A DNA stretch of 9,394 nucleotides from an uncultured Collinsella sp. (GTDB lineage: Bacteria > Actinomycetota > Coriobacteriia > Coriobacteriales > Coriobacteriaceae): assembly GCA_902465115.1 (NCBI GenBank), contig CABQMC010000047.1, forward strand, positions 1 through 9,394. Direction: 5' to 3'. Shown here piece by piece: positions 1 to 6,937 of this stretch (within the stretch, counting starts at the first letter, position 1; the number at the start of each line of letters is the position of its first letter). The position numbers and the translations under genes were made by a program. The notes under the pieces were generated by a model. The model was not told the origin of the DNA. It saw nothing but the letters and a program-made list of their open reading frames with translations, and did no database searches.

Positions 1-16
1 CTGCTCTACAGTCCTG

Positions 17-53
17 CGCAAGACGGAAAGCACATTAAGTGCTTTCCTTTGCG
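17..53 (+). terminator. Imperfect hairpin, possible terminator of an upstream gene
   Basis: GGAAAGCAC (25-33) pairs perfectly with GTGCTTTCC (39-47) around a 5-base ATTAA loop. An outer CGCAA (17-21) can pair with TTGCG (49-53) across a small asymmetric internal loop. Only three T follow the inner stem, so it is a weak rho-independent terminator if it is one. It may end a gene lying to the left of the window. The rest of 1-216 shows no gene. Confidence 0.4.
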
Positions 54-171
54 TGCGGAACTCGCGATAAACTTAATTACGCGCCGCTTCCCGCCCACGC
101 CGGGCAAACATCGTTGGACTTATCACTGACATGAAATGGGCGCTTGCATATCGTCTGCTAACTTGGCACGG

Positions 172-177
172 TACAAT
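172..177 (+). promoter_or_regulatory. Candidate -10 element of the RNA methyltransferase gene
   Basis: TACAAT, preceded by G, lies 39 bases before the ATG at 217 in an AT-richer leader. No good -35 stands at 16-18 bases; the nearest TTGCAT (144-149) would need a 22-base spacer. The same GTACAAT string occurs upstream of other genes in this window, which supports the call. Around the start, the ribosome binding site is poor (GTGGGG near 204-209). Confidence 0.35.
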
Positions 178-216
178 GCTTTCAGATTTCAATTTGTAAA
201 TTAGTGGGGTTAATTC

Positions 217-1665
217 ATGGCAGAATCTCGTGCGGAGCGTAAGGCTCGTCGTGCTTTGATCGAGGCGGCTGAGGGGTCAGAGGAGAAAAAATCTTCTCAG
301 AAATCCAAGTCGTCTCAGGACGCAAAGGGTAAGTCGGCCAAGGGCAAGGCTAAGGCCAAGCGTCCCGGCTCTCGTCGGAACGAGGATAAGGCATCTCAGA
401 CTCGCTCCAAGCGCTCGCATAAAGATCGGGTTTCGCCTGCGCGTAAGGCTGTGGACCCCAAGTCTCCTTGTTCCATCATGAAAGCTTGCGGTGGGTGCAC
501 GGCGCTCAATCGTCCTTATAAAAAGCAGTTGGCAGCTAAGCAGGCTGCTATGGAGGAGCTTTTTGCTGCTCTTTGCGAGCGCGAGGGTATTAGCGTCGAC
601 CCCATTCGCGGTATGGATGTTACCCTGGGCGACCCGGGCAAATATCCTGCGCCGCGCGGTTTTCGCCATAAGGCCGCCACTCCCTTTGCTCCCGGCAAAG
701 AGGGCACTGTCCGCTGCGGCTTCTTTGAGCGCGGTTCGCACAGAATCGTTGCCGTGCCCGAATGTCCTGTCGAGGCGCCGGGCGCTCGTCAGATTCTCAA
801 CGGCATCGCGCGTGAAGCTGAGCGCCTGCACATTCCCGCCTTTAACGAGGACAAGCATCTGGGCTTGCTCCGCTATGCCGTCGTCCGCTGCGGTTGGCGT
901 ACCGACCAGGTCATGGTTACGCTCGTGACCGCCCAGCGTGACTTACCGCATGCGCAGGAGTTCTTTGAGGCCGTCGCGGCGCTCGATCCGCATATCGTCA
1001 CCGTTGCCCAAAATATCAATGGCCGTCCCGGTAACGCCATCTTGGGTGAGGAGACTCGTATCGTCTATGGCGCCGATTGCATGCGCGATCAGCTGCTCGG
1101 CTGCGAATTCGACATCTCCCCCACCGCGTTCTACCAGACCAACCCGCAGCAGACCGAACTGCTCTATCAGCTCGCGATTGACGGGATGGACCTGCAGCAG
1201 GGTGACATTCTTATGGATGCCTATTGCGGTAGCGGCACCATCGGTCTGTGCGCCGCGAAGGATGCCCAGGACAGGGGTGTCGGCATTATGCTGCTTGGCG
1301 TGGAGCGCAACCACGCCGGCATTGCCGACGCACGTCGTAATGCCGAGCTCAACGGCCTCACCCGCAGCGCCTGGTTTATGGCCGACGATGCCACCGACTA
1401 CATCCTAGATGCCGCCGATAACAACGAGCGGGTCGACGTCCTTTCCATCGATCCGCCGCGCGCCGGCTCCACGCCCGAGTTCCTCGAAGCTGCCTGCGCG
1501 CTTAAGCCGCGCCGCATCACCTATATCAGCTGCAACCCCGTAACTCAAGAGCGCGACCTGCATCAGCTCCTCGACGGAGGCTATTGCCTGCTCAAGATCA
1601 CGCCCGTCGACATGTTCCCTCACACCGACCACACCGAAACCGTAGCGGTCCTCGAACGCCGCTAA
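217..1665 (+). CDS. TrmA/RlmD-family class I SAM-dependent RNA (uracil-C5) methyltransferase
   Basis: The enzyme should transfer a methyl group from SAM to C5 of a uridine in rRNA or tRNA. An iron-sulfur cluster site is visible as C85, C91 and C94 (CGGC) plus C183 in PECP, the C-x5-C-x2-C...C arrangement of RumA/RlmD. QTNPQQTE (307-314), SAM motif I DAYCGSGTIGL (about 334-344), DPPR (412-415), the SCNP motif with catalytic C439, and the general base E474 in ETVAVL are all present. The catalytic domain is therefore intact. The first 80 residues are low complexity, with 26 Lys or Arg, and show no TRAM domain, unlike typical RlmD. At 482 residues the protein is longer than E. coli RlmD because of this tail; the core alone is near RlmC size. 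Such proteins are often labelled rlmD, but the target base cannot be told from sequence. The start at 217 is the first ATG and keeps the tail; a later start at M89 would lose C85. Confidence 0.9.
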   Translation: MAESRAERKARRALIEAAEGSEEKKSSQKSKSSQDAKGKSAKGKAKAKRPGSRRNEDKASQTRSKRSHKDRVSPARKAVDPKSPCSIMKACGGCTALNRPYKKQLAAKQAAMEELFAALCEREGISVDPIRGMDVTLGDPGKYPAPRGFRHKAATPFAPGKEGTVRCGFFERGSHRIVAVPECPVEAPGARQILNGIAREAERLHIPAFNEDKHLGLLRYAVVRCGWRTDQVMVTLVTAQRDLPHAQEFFEAVAALDPHIVTVAQNINGRPGNAILGEETRIVYGADCMRDQLLGCEFDISPTAFYQTNPQQTELLYQLAIDGMDLQQGDILMDAYCGSGTIGLCAAKDAQDRGVGIMLLGVERNHAGIADARRNAELNGLTRSAWFMADDATDYILDAADNNERVDVLSIDPPRAGSTPEFLEAACALKPRRITYISCNPVTQERDLHQLLDGGYCLLKITPVDMFPHTDHTETVAVLERR

Positions 1666-1693
1666 CCGACCTCAGTAGATTTTTGGGACGAGA

Positions 1694-1723
1694 AAGGGGG
1701 CGACCCGCCTGGGCCGCCCCCTT
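1694..1723. terminator. Bidirectional terminator hairpin between convergent genes
   Basis: AAGGGGGCG (1694-1702) pairs with CGCCCCCTT (1715-1723). Inside it CCC (1704-1706) pairs with GGG (1711-1713) around a GCCT loop, with one A/C mismatch. It lies between the ends of two convergent genes. T-rich sequence follows on both sides (TTCGCTTGGTTT on plus, TTTCTCG on minus), though neither is a perfect U-run, so use in both directions is an inference. Confidence 0.75.
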
Positions 1724-1743
1724 CGCTTGGTTTATAAACTCCG

Positions 1744-2565
1744 CTACATCCCATTGCGCAGATCGCACACGCCGGCTGCCGCCATCTCGCGCAGCAGCGT
1801 CTCGCGGTCGCGCGTCACGATCAAATCTAGCGGGAAGTGAATCTCGTCGAGCATCTTGCGCGCGTGATCGAGCTTGCCAATGGCCATGCCAATGTGGGCA
1901 TCGGTTGACACGCCAATGCCCACGCCCAGCTCGGCGCAGCGCTCGGCGATCTCGCGGCATGCGGCCCAATGCTCAGTGTCGACACCGTGTTCAAGACTAT
2001 GGTTGTTGATCTCGATAATCTTGTGCTTGGCCTTAGCTGCCAACAGCACCTCGTCGATATCGAACGGCACGCCCGAACGCCCCGTGTGACCCAGCATGAA
2101 CACCTTGGGGTGCTCCAGGGCATTAATATACATCTCGGTCGTCTGGGCCAGCGTCGCGCCTTCAGCAATCTGCGGATTATGCACGCTCGCAACCAAATAA
2201 TCCAAATTTCGCGTAACCAAATCGAACAGCGAATGCTGACGGCTGTACGAATCACCGGCAATATCGAGCGTGACAGGAGTGTCCTCGCCAAACAGGCTTC
2301 CGTCCAGCGAAACGATATCGGCCTCGGCACCACGCAGCACCAGCACGCCGCTCCAAATGCGCGGCCAGATATCCTGGTTGATAAAGAATTGGTAACTGCG
2401 CAGGTCATTGGGGCAAGCCGTAACCATAGAGCTCAGATGGTCGGCAGATCCGAGCACCTGCAGGCCACGCTCTGCCGCCCAGTACACATTCTCCTCAATG
2501 GTCGAATATGCATGCGCAGAGAATATCGTATGGGTATGAATGTCACAAGAAAGCAGGTAGGGCAT
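1744..2565 (-). CDS. PHP-domain phosphoesterase, YcdX-like
   Basis: This is a 273-residue cytoplasmic metal-dependent phosphohydrolase of the PHP superfamily, close in layout to E. coli YcdX (245 residues). The metal ligands expected for the trinuclear site are all visible in order: H10 and H12 in DIHTHT, H18 in SAHAYS, D42-H43, E81 in GAEAD, H129 in SVH, H160 in LGH, and D222 and H224 in STDAH. IEINNHS (184-190) matches the YcdX EINN segment. The closest alternative is histidinol phosphatase HisK-type PHP, but no histidine genes are nearby. The natural substrate is unknown. The ATG is preceded by AAGGAG (2571-2576 on the opposite strand) with 5-base spacing. It lies 165 bases downstream of the aminotransferase gene, has its own candidate promoter, and ends at the shared convergent terminator. 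Confidence 0.88.
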   Translation of the reverse strand: MPYLLSCDIHTHTIFSAHAYSTIEENVYWAAERGLQVLGSADHLSSMVTACPNDLRSYQFFINQDIWPRIWSGVLVLRGAEADIVSLDGSLFGEDTPVTLDIAGDSYSRQHSLFDLVTRNLDYLVASVHNPQIAEGATLAQTTEMYINALEHPKVFMLGHTGRSGVPFDIDEVLLAAKAKHKIIEINNHSLEHGVDTEHWAACREIAERCAELGVGIGVSTDAHIGMAIGKLDHARKMLDEIHFPLDLIVTRDRETLLREMAAAGVCDLRNGM

Positions 2566-2602
2566 CAGGTCTCCTTATCTGGCACGGCCGTCGCTTATAT
2601 TC

Positions 2603-2632
2603 ATTGTACGCATAGCCTTCGATAGTCGTAAA
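2603..2632 (-). promoter_or_regulatory. Candidate promoter of the PHP phosphoesterase gene
   Basis: Reading the minus strand, TTTACG (2627-2632) and TACAAT (2603-2608) are separated by 18 bases. The -10 ends 37 bases before the ATG at 2565. This would let the gene be transcribed separately from the aminotransferase gene upstream. The -35 matches TTGACA at only four of six positions. Confidence 0.4.
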
Positions 2633-2665
2633 ACCACTCCATCCCAAAGACACAACGTCCATGAC

Positions 2666-2696
2666 AACGGGGTCTGGCTTAACACCAAACCCCGTT
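2666..2696 (-). terminator. Hairpin after the aminotransferase gene, possible weak terminator
   Basis: AACGGGGT (2666-2673) pairs with ACCCCGTT (2689-2696); an inner TGG/CCA (2675-2677 with 2685-2687) continues the stem after one mismatch, leaving a 7-base loop. It lies 35 bases past the aminotransferase stop. No U-run follows on either strand, so it could instead be an attenuating or RNA-protecting stem. Confidence 0.35.
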
Positions 2697-2730
2697 TCAC
2701 GTAAAACATTGTAGGCAGAGCGCTTTACTT

Positions 2731-3915
2731 TTAACGATACTCGTCCGCCAACTGTTTCCAAGCGGGTAGCGAATTGATAATCGTTTCGTAACTCACGCAA
2801 TAGCCCAGGCGGAACCAACCCGGCATACCAAAGCTGTCCGAGGGAACCGCAAGCAACTCATACTTCTTTGCACGCTCGCAAAACGCATTCGCATCGGGTT
2901 CCAGCGCCTTCACCCACAGGTAGAATGCACCATCCGGCTCAACATAGGTGTAGCCGTACTCCGCTAGTGCGTCGGTAAGCGCGGTGCGGTTGCGCGCATA
3001 GGCCTCGACATCGCTCGGCTCATCGATGCAATCGATGATTACGCGCTGGAAGAGTGCCGGTGCGCATACAAAACCTAGCGTACGGGCAGCACCCGCAACA
3101 GCCGGCATCAGACGGGCAGCCTGCGGATTGGTGTTGGGAACCAAGATCCACCCCACGCGCTCGCCCGGCAGCGACAGCGACTTGGAATACGAGTAGCACA
3201 CGATGGTGTGCTCGTAGATCGAGGGCACCCAAGGCACCTCGGCACCGTACACAATCTCGCGGTACGGCTCATCCGAGATGAGCATAATCGGATTCTCGGG
3301 ATCGCGCTGAGCGTTGGCCTCGCGCAGAACATTGGCCAGTCGCGTCAGCGTGTCGCATGTATATACGGCACCGGTCGGATTGTTGGGAGAGTCAATGATG
3401 ACGGCCGCCGTCTTATCGCTGATCGCCTTGAGCACGTTGTCCACGCTCAGCTGGAACGTATCTTCATCGGCGAGCGCCTCAACACACGTACAGCCGGCCT
3501 TCTCAATCCAAACGCGATACTCCGGAAAGTACGGGGCGATAACAATAACCTCGTCGCCCGGGTTCGTAACGGCGTTGAGCGTGCAGGTGAGCGAAGCCGC
3601 GGCACCCACCGTCATAAATACGTCTTTGCCCTCATAGCTCGTGCCAAAGCGGCGGTTGAGCGATTCGGCCACAGCGGCACGACATTGCGGCAGGCCCGGT
3701 GCGGGCGTGTAGCCGTGCAGCTGGTCGCTCGGCAGCTCCAGGGCCTTCTTAATCGACTCAGCCACAGCAGCGGGCGCCGGAACGCTCGGATTGCCCAGCG
3801 AAAAATCGAATACGTTTTCCGCACCGATCTGCGCCTTGCGCTCAAGGCCATAGCTAAAAATCTCACGGATGATGGAGCTTTCCGCGCCGCGAGCATACAT
3901 AGTTTCGTTGATCAT
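2731..3915 (-). CDS. Pyridoxal phosphate-dependent aminotransferase, class I/II (AAT fold type I)
   Basis: This 394-residue cytoplasmic enzyme should move an amino group between an amino acid and a 2-oxo acid, using pyridoxal phosphate. The full fold-type-I set is present: SLGNPSVPAP (39-48) near the N-terminus, GYTPAPGLPQCR (68-79), SPNNPTG (176-182), SDEPY with D215 and Y218, the Schiff-base lysine K245 in YSYSKSLSLPGERVGW with phosphate-binding R253, and the carboxylate-binding arginine R369 in WFRLGY. The substrate cannot be assigned; aspartate- or alanine-type aminotransferase activity is plausible. The frame is open up to an ATG at 4014, but that start lies inside the palindrome at 3975-4036. 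I chose the ATG at 3915 because AAAGGGG sits 5 bases before it and the family N-terminus (MINETMYARG) begins there. It is an apparently separate transcription unit from ftsH, which ends in a terminator upstream. Confidence 0.92.
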   Translation of the reverse strand: MINETMYARGAESSIIREIFSYGLERKAQIGAENVFDFSLGNPSVPAPAAVAESIKKALELPSDQLHGYTPAPGLPQCRAAVAESLNRRFGTSYEGKDVFMTVGAAASLTCTLNAVTNPGDEVIVIAPYFPEYRVWIEKAGCTCVEALADEDTFQLSVDNVLKAISDKTAAVIIDSPNNPTGAVYTCDTLTRLANVLREANAQRDPENPIMLISDEPYREIVYGAEVPWVPSIYEHTIVCYSYSKSLSLPGERVGWILVPNTNPQAARLMPAVAGAARTLGFVCAPALFQRVIIDCIDEPSDVEAYARNRTALTDALAEYGYTYVEPDGAFYLWVKALEPDANAFCERAKKYELLAVPSDSFGMPGWFRLGYCVSYETIINSLPAWKQLADEYR

Positions 3916-3920
3916 CTGTT

Positions 3921-3927
3921 CCCCTTT
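3921..3927 (-). promoter_or_regulatory. Ribosome binding site that fixes the aminotransferase start
   Basis: AAAGGGG on the minus strand, 5 bases before the ATG at 3915. The upstream in-frame ATG at 4014 has no comparable site and falls inside a palindromic repeat. Confidence 0.7.
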
Positions 3928-3939
3928 CGCATAGGCGCT

Positions 3940-3945
3940 ATTGTA
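3940..3945 (-). promoter_or_regulatory. Candidate -10 element of the aminotransferase gene
   Basis: TACAAT on the minus strand, preceded by GCG, 24 bases before the ATG at 3915. No recognisable -35 stands at the usual distance. The call rests on position and on the recurrence of the same string before other genes in the window. Confidence 0.35.
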
Positions 3946-3974
3946 CGCTTTAGCCGAGCAAAGTGCCGCAGCAA

Positions 3975-4036
3975 TGTTGATTGGGGACAGACTTAAATGC
4001 GTGAAAACGCTCATTTAAGTCTGTCCCCAATCAACA
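3975..4036. repeat. REP-like palindromic repeat (25-bp arms)
   Basis: The left arm (3975-3999) and right arm (4012-4036) are perfect reverse complements over 25 bases, with the core GGGGACAGACTTAAATG. The 12-base centre can pair further: GCGT (3999-4002) with ACGC (4007-4010) closes a GAAA tetraloop when read on the plus strand, leaving a 2-base bulge. It lies between the ftsH terminator and the aminotransferase gene. No target-site duplication is visible. From memory, GGGGACAGACTT/AAGTCTGTCCCC hairpins recur between genes in several bacteria and near Y1 (REP-associated) transposases. That makes a non-autonomous REP-type element likely, but copy number is not visible here. A terminator role is less likely because no U-run follows. 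Confidence 0.75.
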
Positions 4037-4054
4037 GACGGCCCCATATCGCTC

Positions 4055-4093
4055 AAAAGAAAAAGCCTCCGCAGGTTTCCCCGCGGAGGCTTT
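4055..4093 (-). terminator. Rho-independent terminator of ftsH
   Basis: On the minus strand AAAGCCTCCGC pairs with GCGGAGGCTTT (arms 4083-4093 and 4062-4072, 11 bp) around a 10-base loop. The stem runs directly into a T-rich tract, TTTTTCTTTTGAG. It begins 11 bases after the ftsH stop and should end the tilS-hpt-ftsH unit. Confidence 0.93.
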
Positions 4094-4104
4094 CGCCACA
4101 AAGA

Positions 4105-6240
4105 CTATTTGTCGGCGTCGGCGTCGGCATCGACGACGGCATGGTCATCGCCAGCATCATCGGATGCGACTTCGGCATCCTCCTGCATGGCCGCCTGCGC
4201 AAAGGCCGCGGCATCAGCCGCCAGCTCTTCCTCGCTCATACGGGGCGTGCGCTTCTTGGTCGGCATGCCGGCCGCCTTGGCATTGCGCTCCTCCTTGGCC
4301 GCCAGGATATCGCCCTCACGCTCAAGGTAGGCGTCCCACTCGTTGTCGAGCAGGGCGTTCACGGCGTCACCCTCGACGGTCTCGCGCTCGAGCAGCACCT
4401 TGGCCATCAGGTCGAGCTGATCGCGACGGGCATCCAGGATCTCGACCGCACGACGATGGGCCTCACGCATAATGCGCTGGACCTCGATATCGATGCGGCG
4501 CGCCGTCTCCTCGGAGTAATCCTGATGATCGGCATAGTCGCGGCCCAGGAACACTTGATGCTGCGCCTCGCCAAAGACCTGCGTTCCAAGCTCCTCGCTC
4601 ATGCCCAGGCGCGTGACCATCTCGCGCGCCATCTTGGTCGCGCGCTCTAGATCGTTGCTCGCGCCCGATGTAATGTCATCGCACATGAGTTCCTCGGCAA
4701 CGCGGCCACCCAAGAACACGGCGAGCTCGTCGAGCATCTCGTTCTTGGTCTTGAGGAAGTGATCCTCCTGCGGAAGCTGCAGCGTGTAACCCAAAGCCTG
4801 GCCGCGGCTGACGATCGAGATCTTGTGGACCGGATCGGAGTGCTCCAGGATGTGACCCACCAGGGCGTGACCGCTCTCGTGGTAGGCAATCGTGGTGCGC
4901 TCGGCCTCGGTCATCACGCGACCCTTGCGCTGCGGTCCGGCAATCACGCGCTCCATCGATTCCTCGACCTCGTCCATCGAGATCACGGAACGATGGCGGC
5001 GGGCAGCCAACAGCGCAGACTCGTTGAGCAGATTTGCCAGATCGGCACCAGTGAAGCCAACGGTCATCTGGGCGAGCTTCTCAAACTTAACGTCCTCGTC
5101 CATCGGCTTGTTCTCGGCATGCACGCGCAAGATCTGCTCGCGGCCCTTCACATCCGGACGGTCGACCGTAACCTGACGGTCAAAACGACCGGGACGCAGC
5201 AGCGCCGGATCCAGAATGTCGGGGCGGTTGGTGGCGGCGATCAGGATGACCGACTCGCTTTCCTCAAAGCCGTCCATCTCGACCAGCAGCTGGTTGAGCG
5301 TCTGCTCGCGCTCGTCGTGACCGCCGCCCAAGCCAGCTCCGCGCTGACGTCCCACGGCATCGATCTCATCGATGAAGATGATCGACGGGGCCTGGGACTT
5401 GGCCTCCTTAAAGAGGTCACGCACACGGCTGGCGCCGACACCTACGAACATCTCGACAAAGTCGGAACCCGAGATGCTAAAGAACGGCACGCCCGCCTCG
5501 CCGGCAACGGCCTTGGCCAGCAGCGTTTTACCGGTGCCCGGAGGGCCAACCAGCAACACGCCACGCGGGATCTTGGCGCCCAGCTTGCGATAGCGATCCG
5601 GATCGCTCAAAAAGTCACGGATCTCCTCGAGCTCCTCGACTGCCTCGTCCACGCCGGCAACGTCTTCAAACTTGACCTTGGGGCGTGTGGCCTCGTTGGT
5701 CTTGGCGTTGGTCTTGCCAAACTGCATGTTCCTGTTGTTGGCGCCCATCATCTGACGCATAAAGTAGAACATGATGGCGATAAGGGCGATCGTCGGAAGC
5801 ACACTCATCGCCAAGTCGCCCCAAAAATCGGGATCGTTGGTGTTGACGATGTACTTGGTATCGGGGTGCTCCGCCATGAGCTCGGCAAGCGAATCGGAGC
5901 CGACATAGGTCGAGGAGAAGCTCTTGAGCTCGCTCGTATCGCCCTTGTCCTTCTTCGTCTTCCAGTAATGACCCTTCACGCTTCCGTCTTGAACCGTATA
6001 GGTCAGATCTTCGACGCGATCCTGCTTGATGGCGCTCACCATCTCGCTCGTCGCGAGCTTAACGGTATTGCTGGAATTGGCAAAGCCGGAGCCCATGTTA
6101 AAGAAGGCGTAGCCCAGAAGCGCGCAAGCCAAAATAAAATACAGCCAGCCCGTACGCGTGGGCTTCTTGCCTCCGGGCATCCCCGGGATCTTAGGCTCCC
6201 GGGGAGTCTGGGAATTGTTATCGTTATGGTCGTCGGGCAT
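4105..6240 (-). CDS. ftsH: ATP-dependent zinc metalloprotease FtsH
   Basis: FtsH is a membrane-anchored hexameric AAA+ protease that extracts and degrades damaged or short-lived membrane and cytosolic proteins. A short Pro-rich cytoplasmic head leads to membrane segment 1 (about 31-49), an outside domain, and segment 2 (about 143-161). The AAA+ module follows: Walker A GPPGTGKT (232-239), pore loop FVGVG (265-269), Walker B FIDEID (289-294) and the second region of homology from NRPDILDP through RPGRFDR (338-355) with arginine fingers R352 and R355. The protease site is HESGH (454-458), with third zinc ligand D530. All catalytic residues are present. At 711 residues it is longer than E. coli FtsH (about 645), mainly through a C-terminal Ala/Asp/Glu-rich tail. 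The start is one base after the hpt stop. GGAGG lies 12 bases before the ATG, inside the last hpt codons, so translation is probably coupled. Confidence 0.98.
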   Translation of the reverse strand: MPDDHNDNNSQTPREPKIPGMPGGKKPTRTGWLYFILACALLGYAFFNMGSGFANSSNTVKLATSEMVSAIKQDRVEDLTYTVQDGSVKGHYWKTKKDKGDTSELKSFSSTYVGSDSLAELMAEHPDTKYIVNTNDPDFWGDLAMSVLPTIALIAIMFYFMRQMMGANNRNMQFGKTNAKTNEATRPKVKFEDVAGVDEAVEELEEIRDFLSDPDRYRKLGAKIPRGVLLVGPPGTGKTLLAKAVAGEAGVPFFSISGSDFVEMFVGVGASRVRDLFKEAKSQAPSIIFIDEIDAVGRQRGAGLGGGHDEREQTLNQLLVEMDGFEESESVILIAATNRPDILDPALLRPGRFDRQVTVDRPDVKGREQILRVHAENKPMDEDVKFEKLAQMTVGFTGADLANLLNESALLAARRHRSVISMDEVEESMERVIAGPQRKGRVMTEAERTTIAYHESGHALVGHILEHSDPVHKISIVSRGQALGYTLQLPQEDHFLKTKNEMLDELAVFLGGRVAEELMCDDITSGASNDLERATKMAREMVTRLGMSEELGTQVFGEAQHQVFLGRDYADHQDYSEETARRIDIEVQRIMREAHRRAVEILDARRDQLDLMAKVLLERETVEGDAVNALLDNEWDAYLEREGDILAAKEERNAKAAGMPTKKRTPRMSEEELAADAAAFAQAAMQEDAEVASDDAGDDHAVVDADADADK
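4111..4128. repeat. Three tandem GTCGGC hexamers in the 3' end of ftsH
   Basis: Three perfect hexamers, read as GCCGAC on the coding strand, encode the Ala-Asp repeats just before the FtsH C-terminus. Slippage would change the acidic tail by two residues per unit without breaking the frame. Confidence 0.7.
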
Positions 6241-6241
6241 C

Positions 6242-6790
6242 TTACGAATAAACCTCCGGTTTCAAAATGCCCAGATACGGAAGGTTACGATAGCGCTCGG
6301 CATAGTCGAGGCCGTAGCCCACCACAAAGGCATCGGGGCAATGGGTTCCAACATACTTGGGCGTGATGGCCGAGACGCGGTCCTCAACGTCCTTCCACAG
6401 GAAGGCGGCGACCTCCAGAGAAGCGGGCTTGCGGCTCTCGAGGTTCTTCATCAGATACTTGAGCGTCAGGCCCGAGTCCAGAATGTCCTCGACGATCAGC
6501 ACGTCGCGACCGCGGATGTCGATATCCAGGTCCTTAATGATACGCACGATACCCGAGGACTTCACACCGTCGCCATAGCTCGAAACAGCCATGAAATCGA
6601 TGTTGGTCGGCAGCTCGATCTTGCGCATCAGGTCGCCCATAAAGACCACGGCGCCGCGTAGGACCGCGATCAGCACCAGATCCTTACCCGCGTAGTCGCG
6701 CGTAATCTCCTCGCCCAGGCGAGAGACGATACCGTCGATATCCTCCTGCGTAAACAAAACCTTCTCGATATCCGGATGTTGAGAAGCCAT
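6242..6790 (-). CDS. hpt: Hypoxanthine phosphoribosyltransferase
   Basis: This 182-residue cytoplasmic enzyme salvages hypoxanthine, and usually guanine, to IMP or GMP using PRPP. The length is typical of bacterial Hpt. The pyrophosphate-binding VLRG (43-46), the flexible-loop SSYGDG (70-75), and the PRPP motif LIVEDILDSGLTL (98-110) with E101-D102 are clear. The purine-contacting K145 in PKYVG and the C-terminal segment FVVGYGLDYAERYRNLPYLG (155-174) are also present. AAAGGG (6796-6801 on the opposite strand) lies 5 bases before the ATG. The gene sits between tilS and ftsH, as in many Gram-positive genomes, and its end carries the likely ftsH ribosome binding site. A 147-base gap from tilS leaves room for its own promoter. 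Confidence 0.97.
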   Translation of the reverse strand: MASQHPDIEKVLFTQEDIDGIVSRLGEEITRDYAGKDLVLIAVLRGAVVFMGDLMRKIELPTNIDFMAVSSYGDGVKSSGIVRIIKDLDIDIRGRDVLIVEDILDSGLTLKYLMKNLESRKPASLEVAAFLWKDVEDRVSAITPKYVGTHCPDAFVVGYGLDYAERYRNLPYLGILKPEVYS

Positions 6791-6846
6791 GACAACCCTT
6801 TCTTGTGCTTATCGCCCACACACCGCCGTATGGACGCGAACTTCAC

Positions 6847-6852
6847 ATTCTA
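6847..6852 (-). promoter_or_regulatory. Weak candidate -10 element for hpt-ftsH
   Basis: TAGAAT on the minus strand, 56 bases before the hpt ATG in the tilS-hpt gap. No convincing -35 is seen; TGGAAA at an 18-base spacing is the best. No terminator is visible in this gap, so read-through from tilS is equally possible. Confidence 0.25.
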
Positions 6853-6937
6853 GCAGCGCACGGGGAATATTTTCCAGCCCGTACGCCATCAGCGCGGGAA
6901 TACCGTCAACGTCGCACAGAATAGCTGGCGTGGGACG

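Noticed and set aside
1969..2625. Plus-strand open frame opposite the PHP gene
   Set aside because: Antisense shadow; all metal ligands of the PHP site are encoded on the other strand.
3208..3996. Plus-strand open frame opposite the aminotransferase
   Set aside because: Antisense shadow with no motif; the minus-strand product is a complete PLP enzyme.
3916..4014. A 33-residue N-terminal extension of the aminotransferase from the ATG at 4014
   Set aside because: The upstream ATG lies within the palindrome and lacks a ribosome binding site, while the ATG at 3915 has a good one and matches the family start.
4759..6366. A 535-codon plus-strand open frame opposite ftsH and hpt
   Set aside because: It is the antisense shadow of genes with complete catalytic motifs; long antisense frames are common at high GC and it shows no recognisable domain or ribosome binding site.
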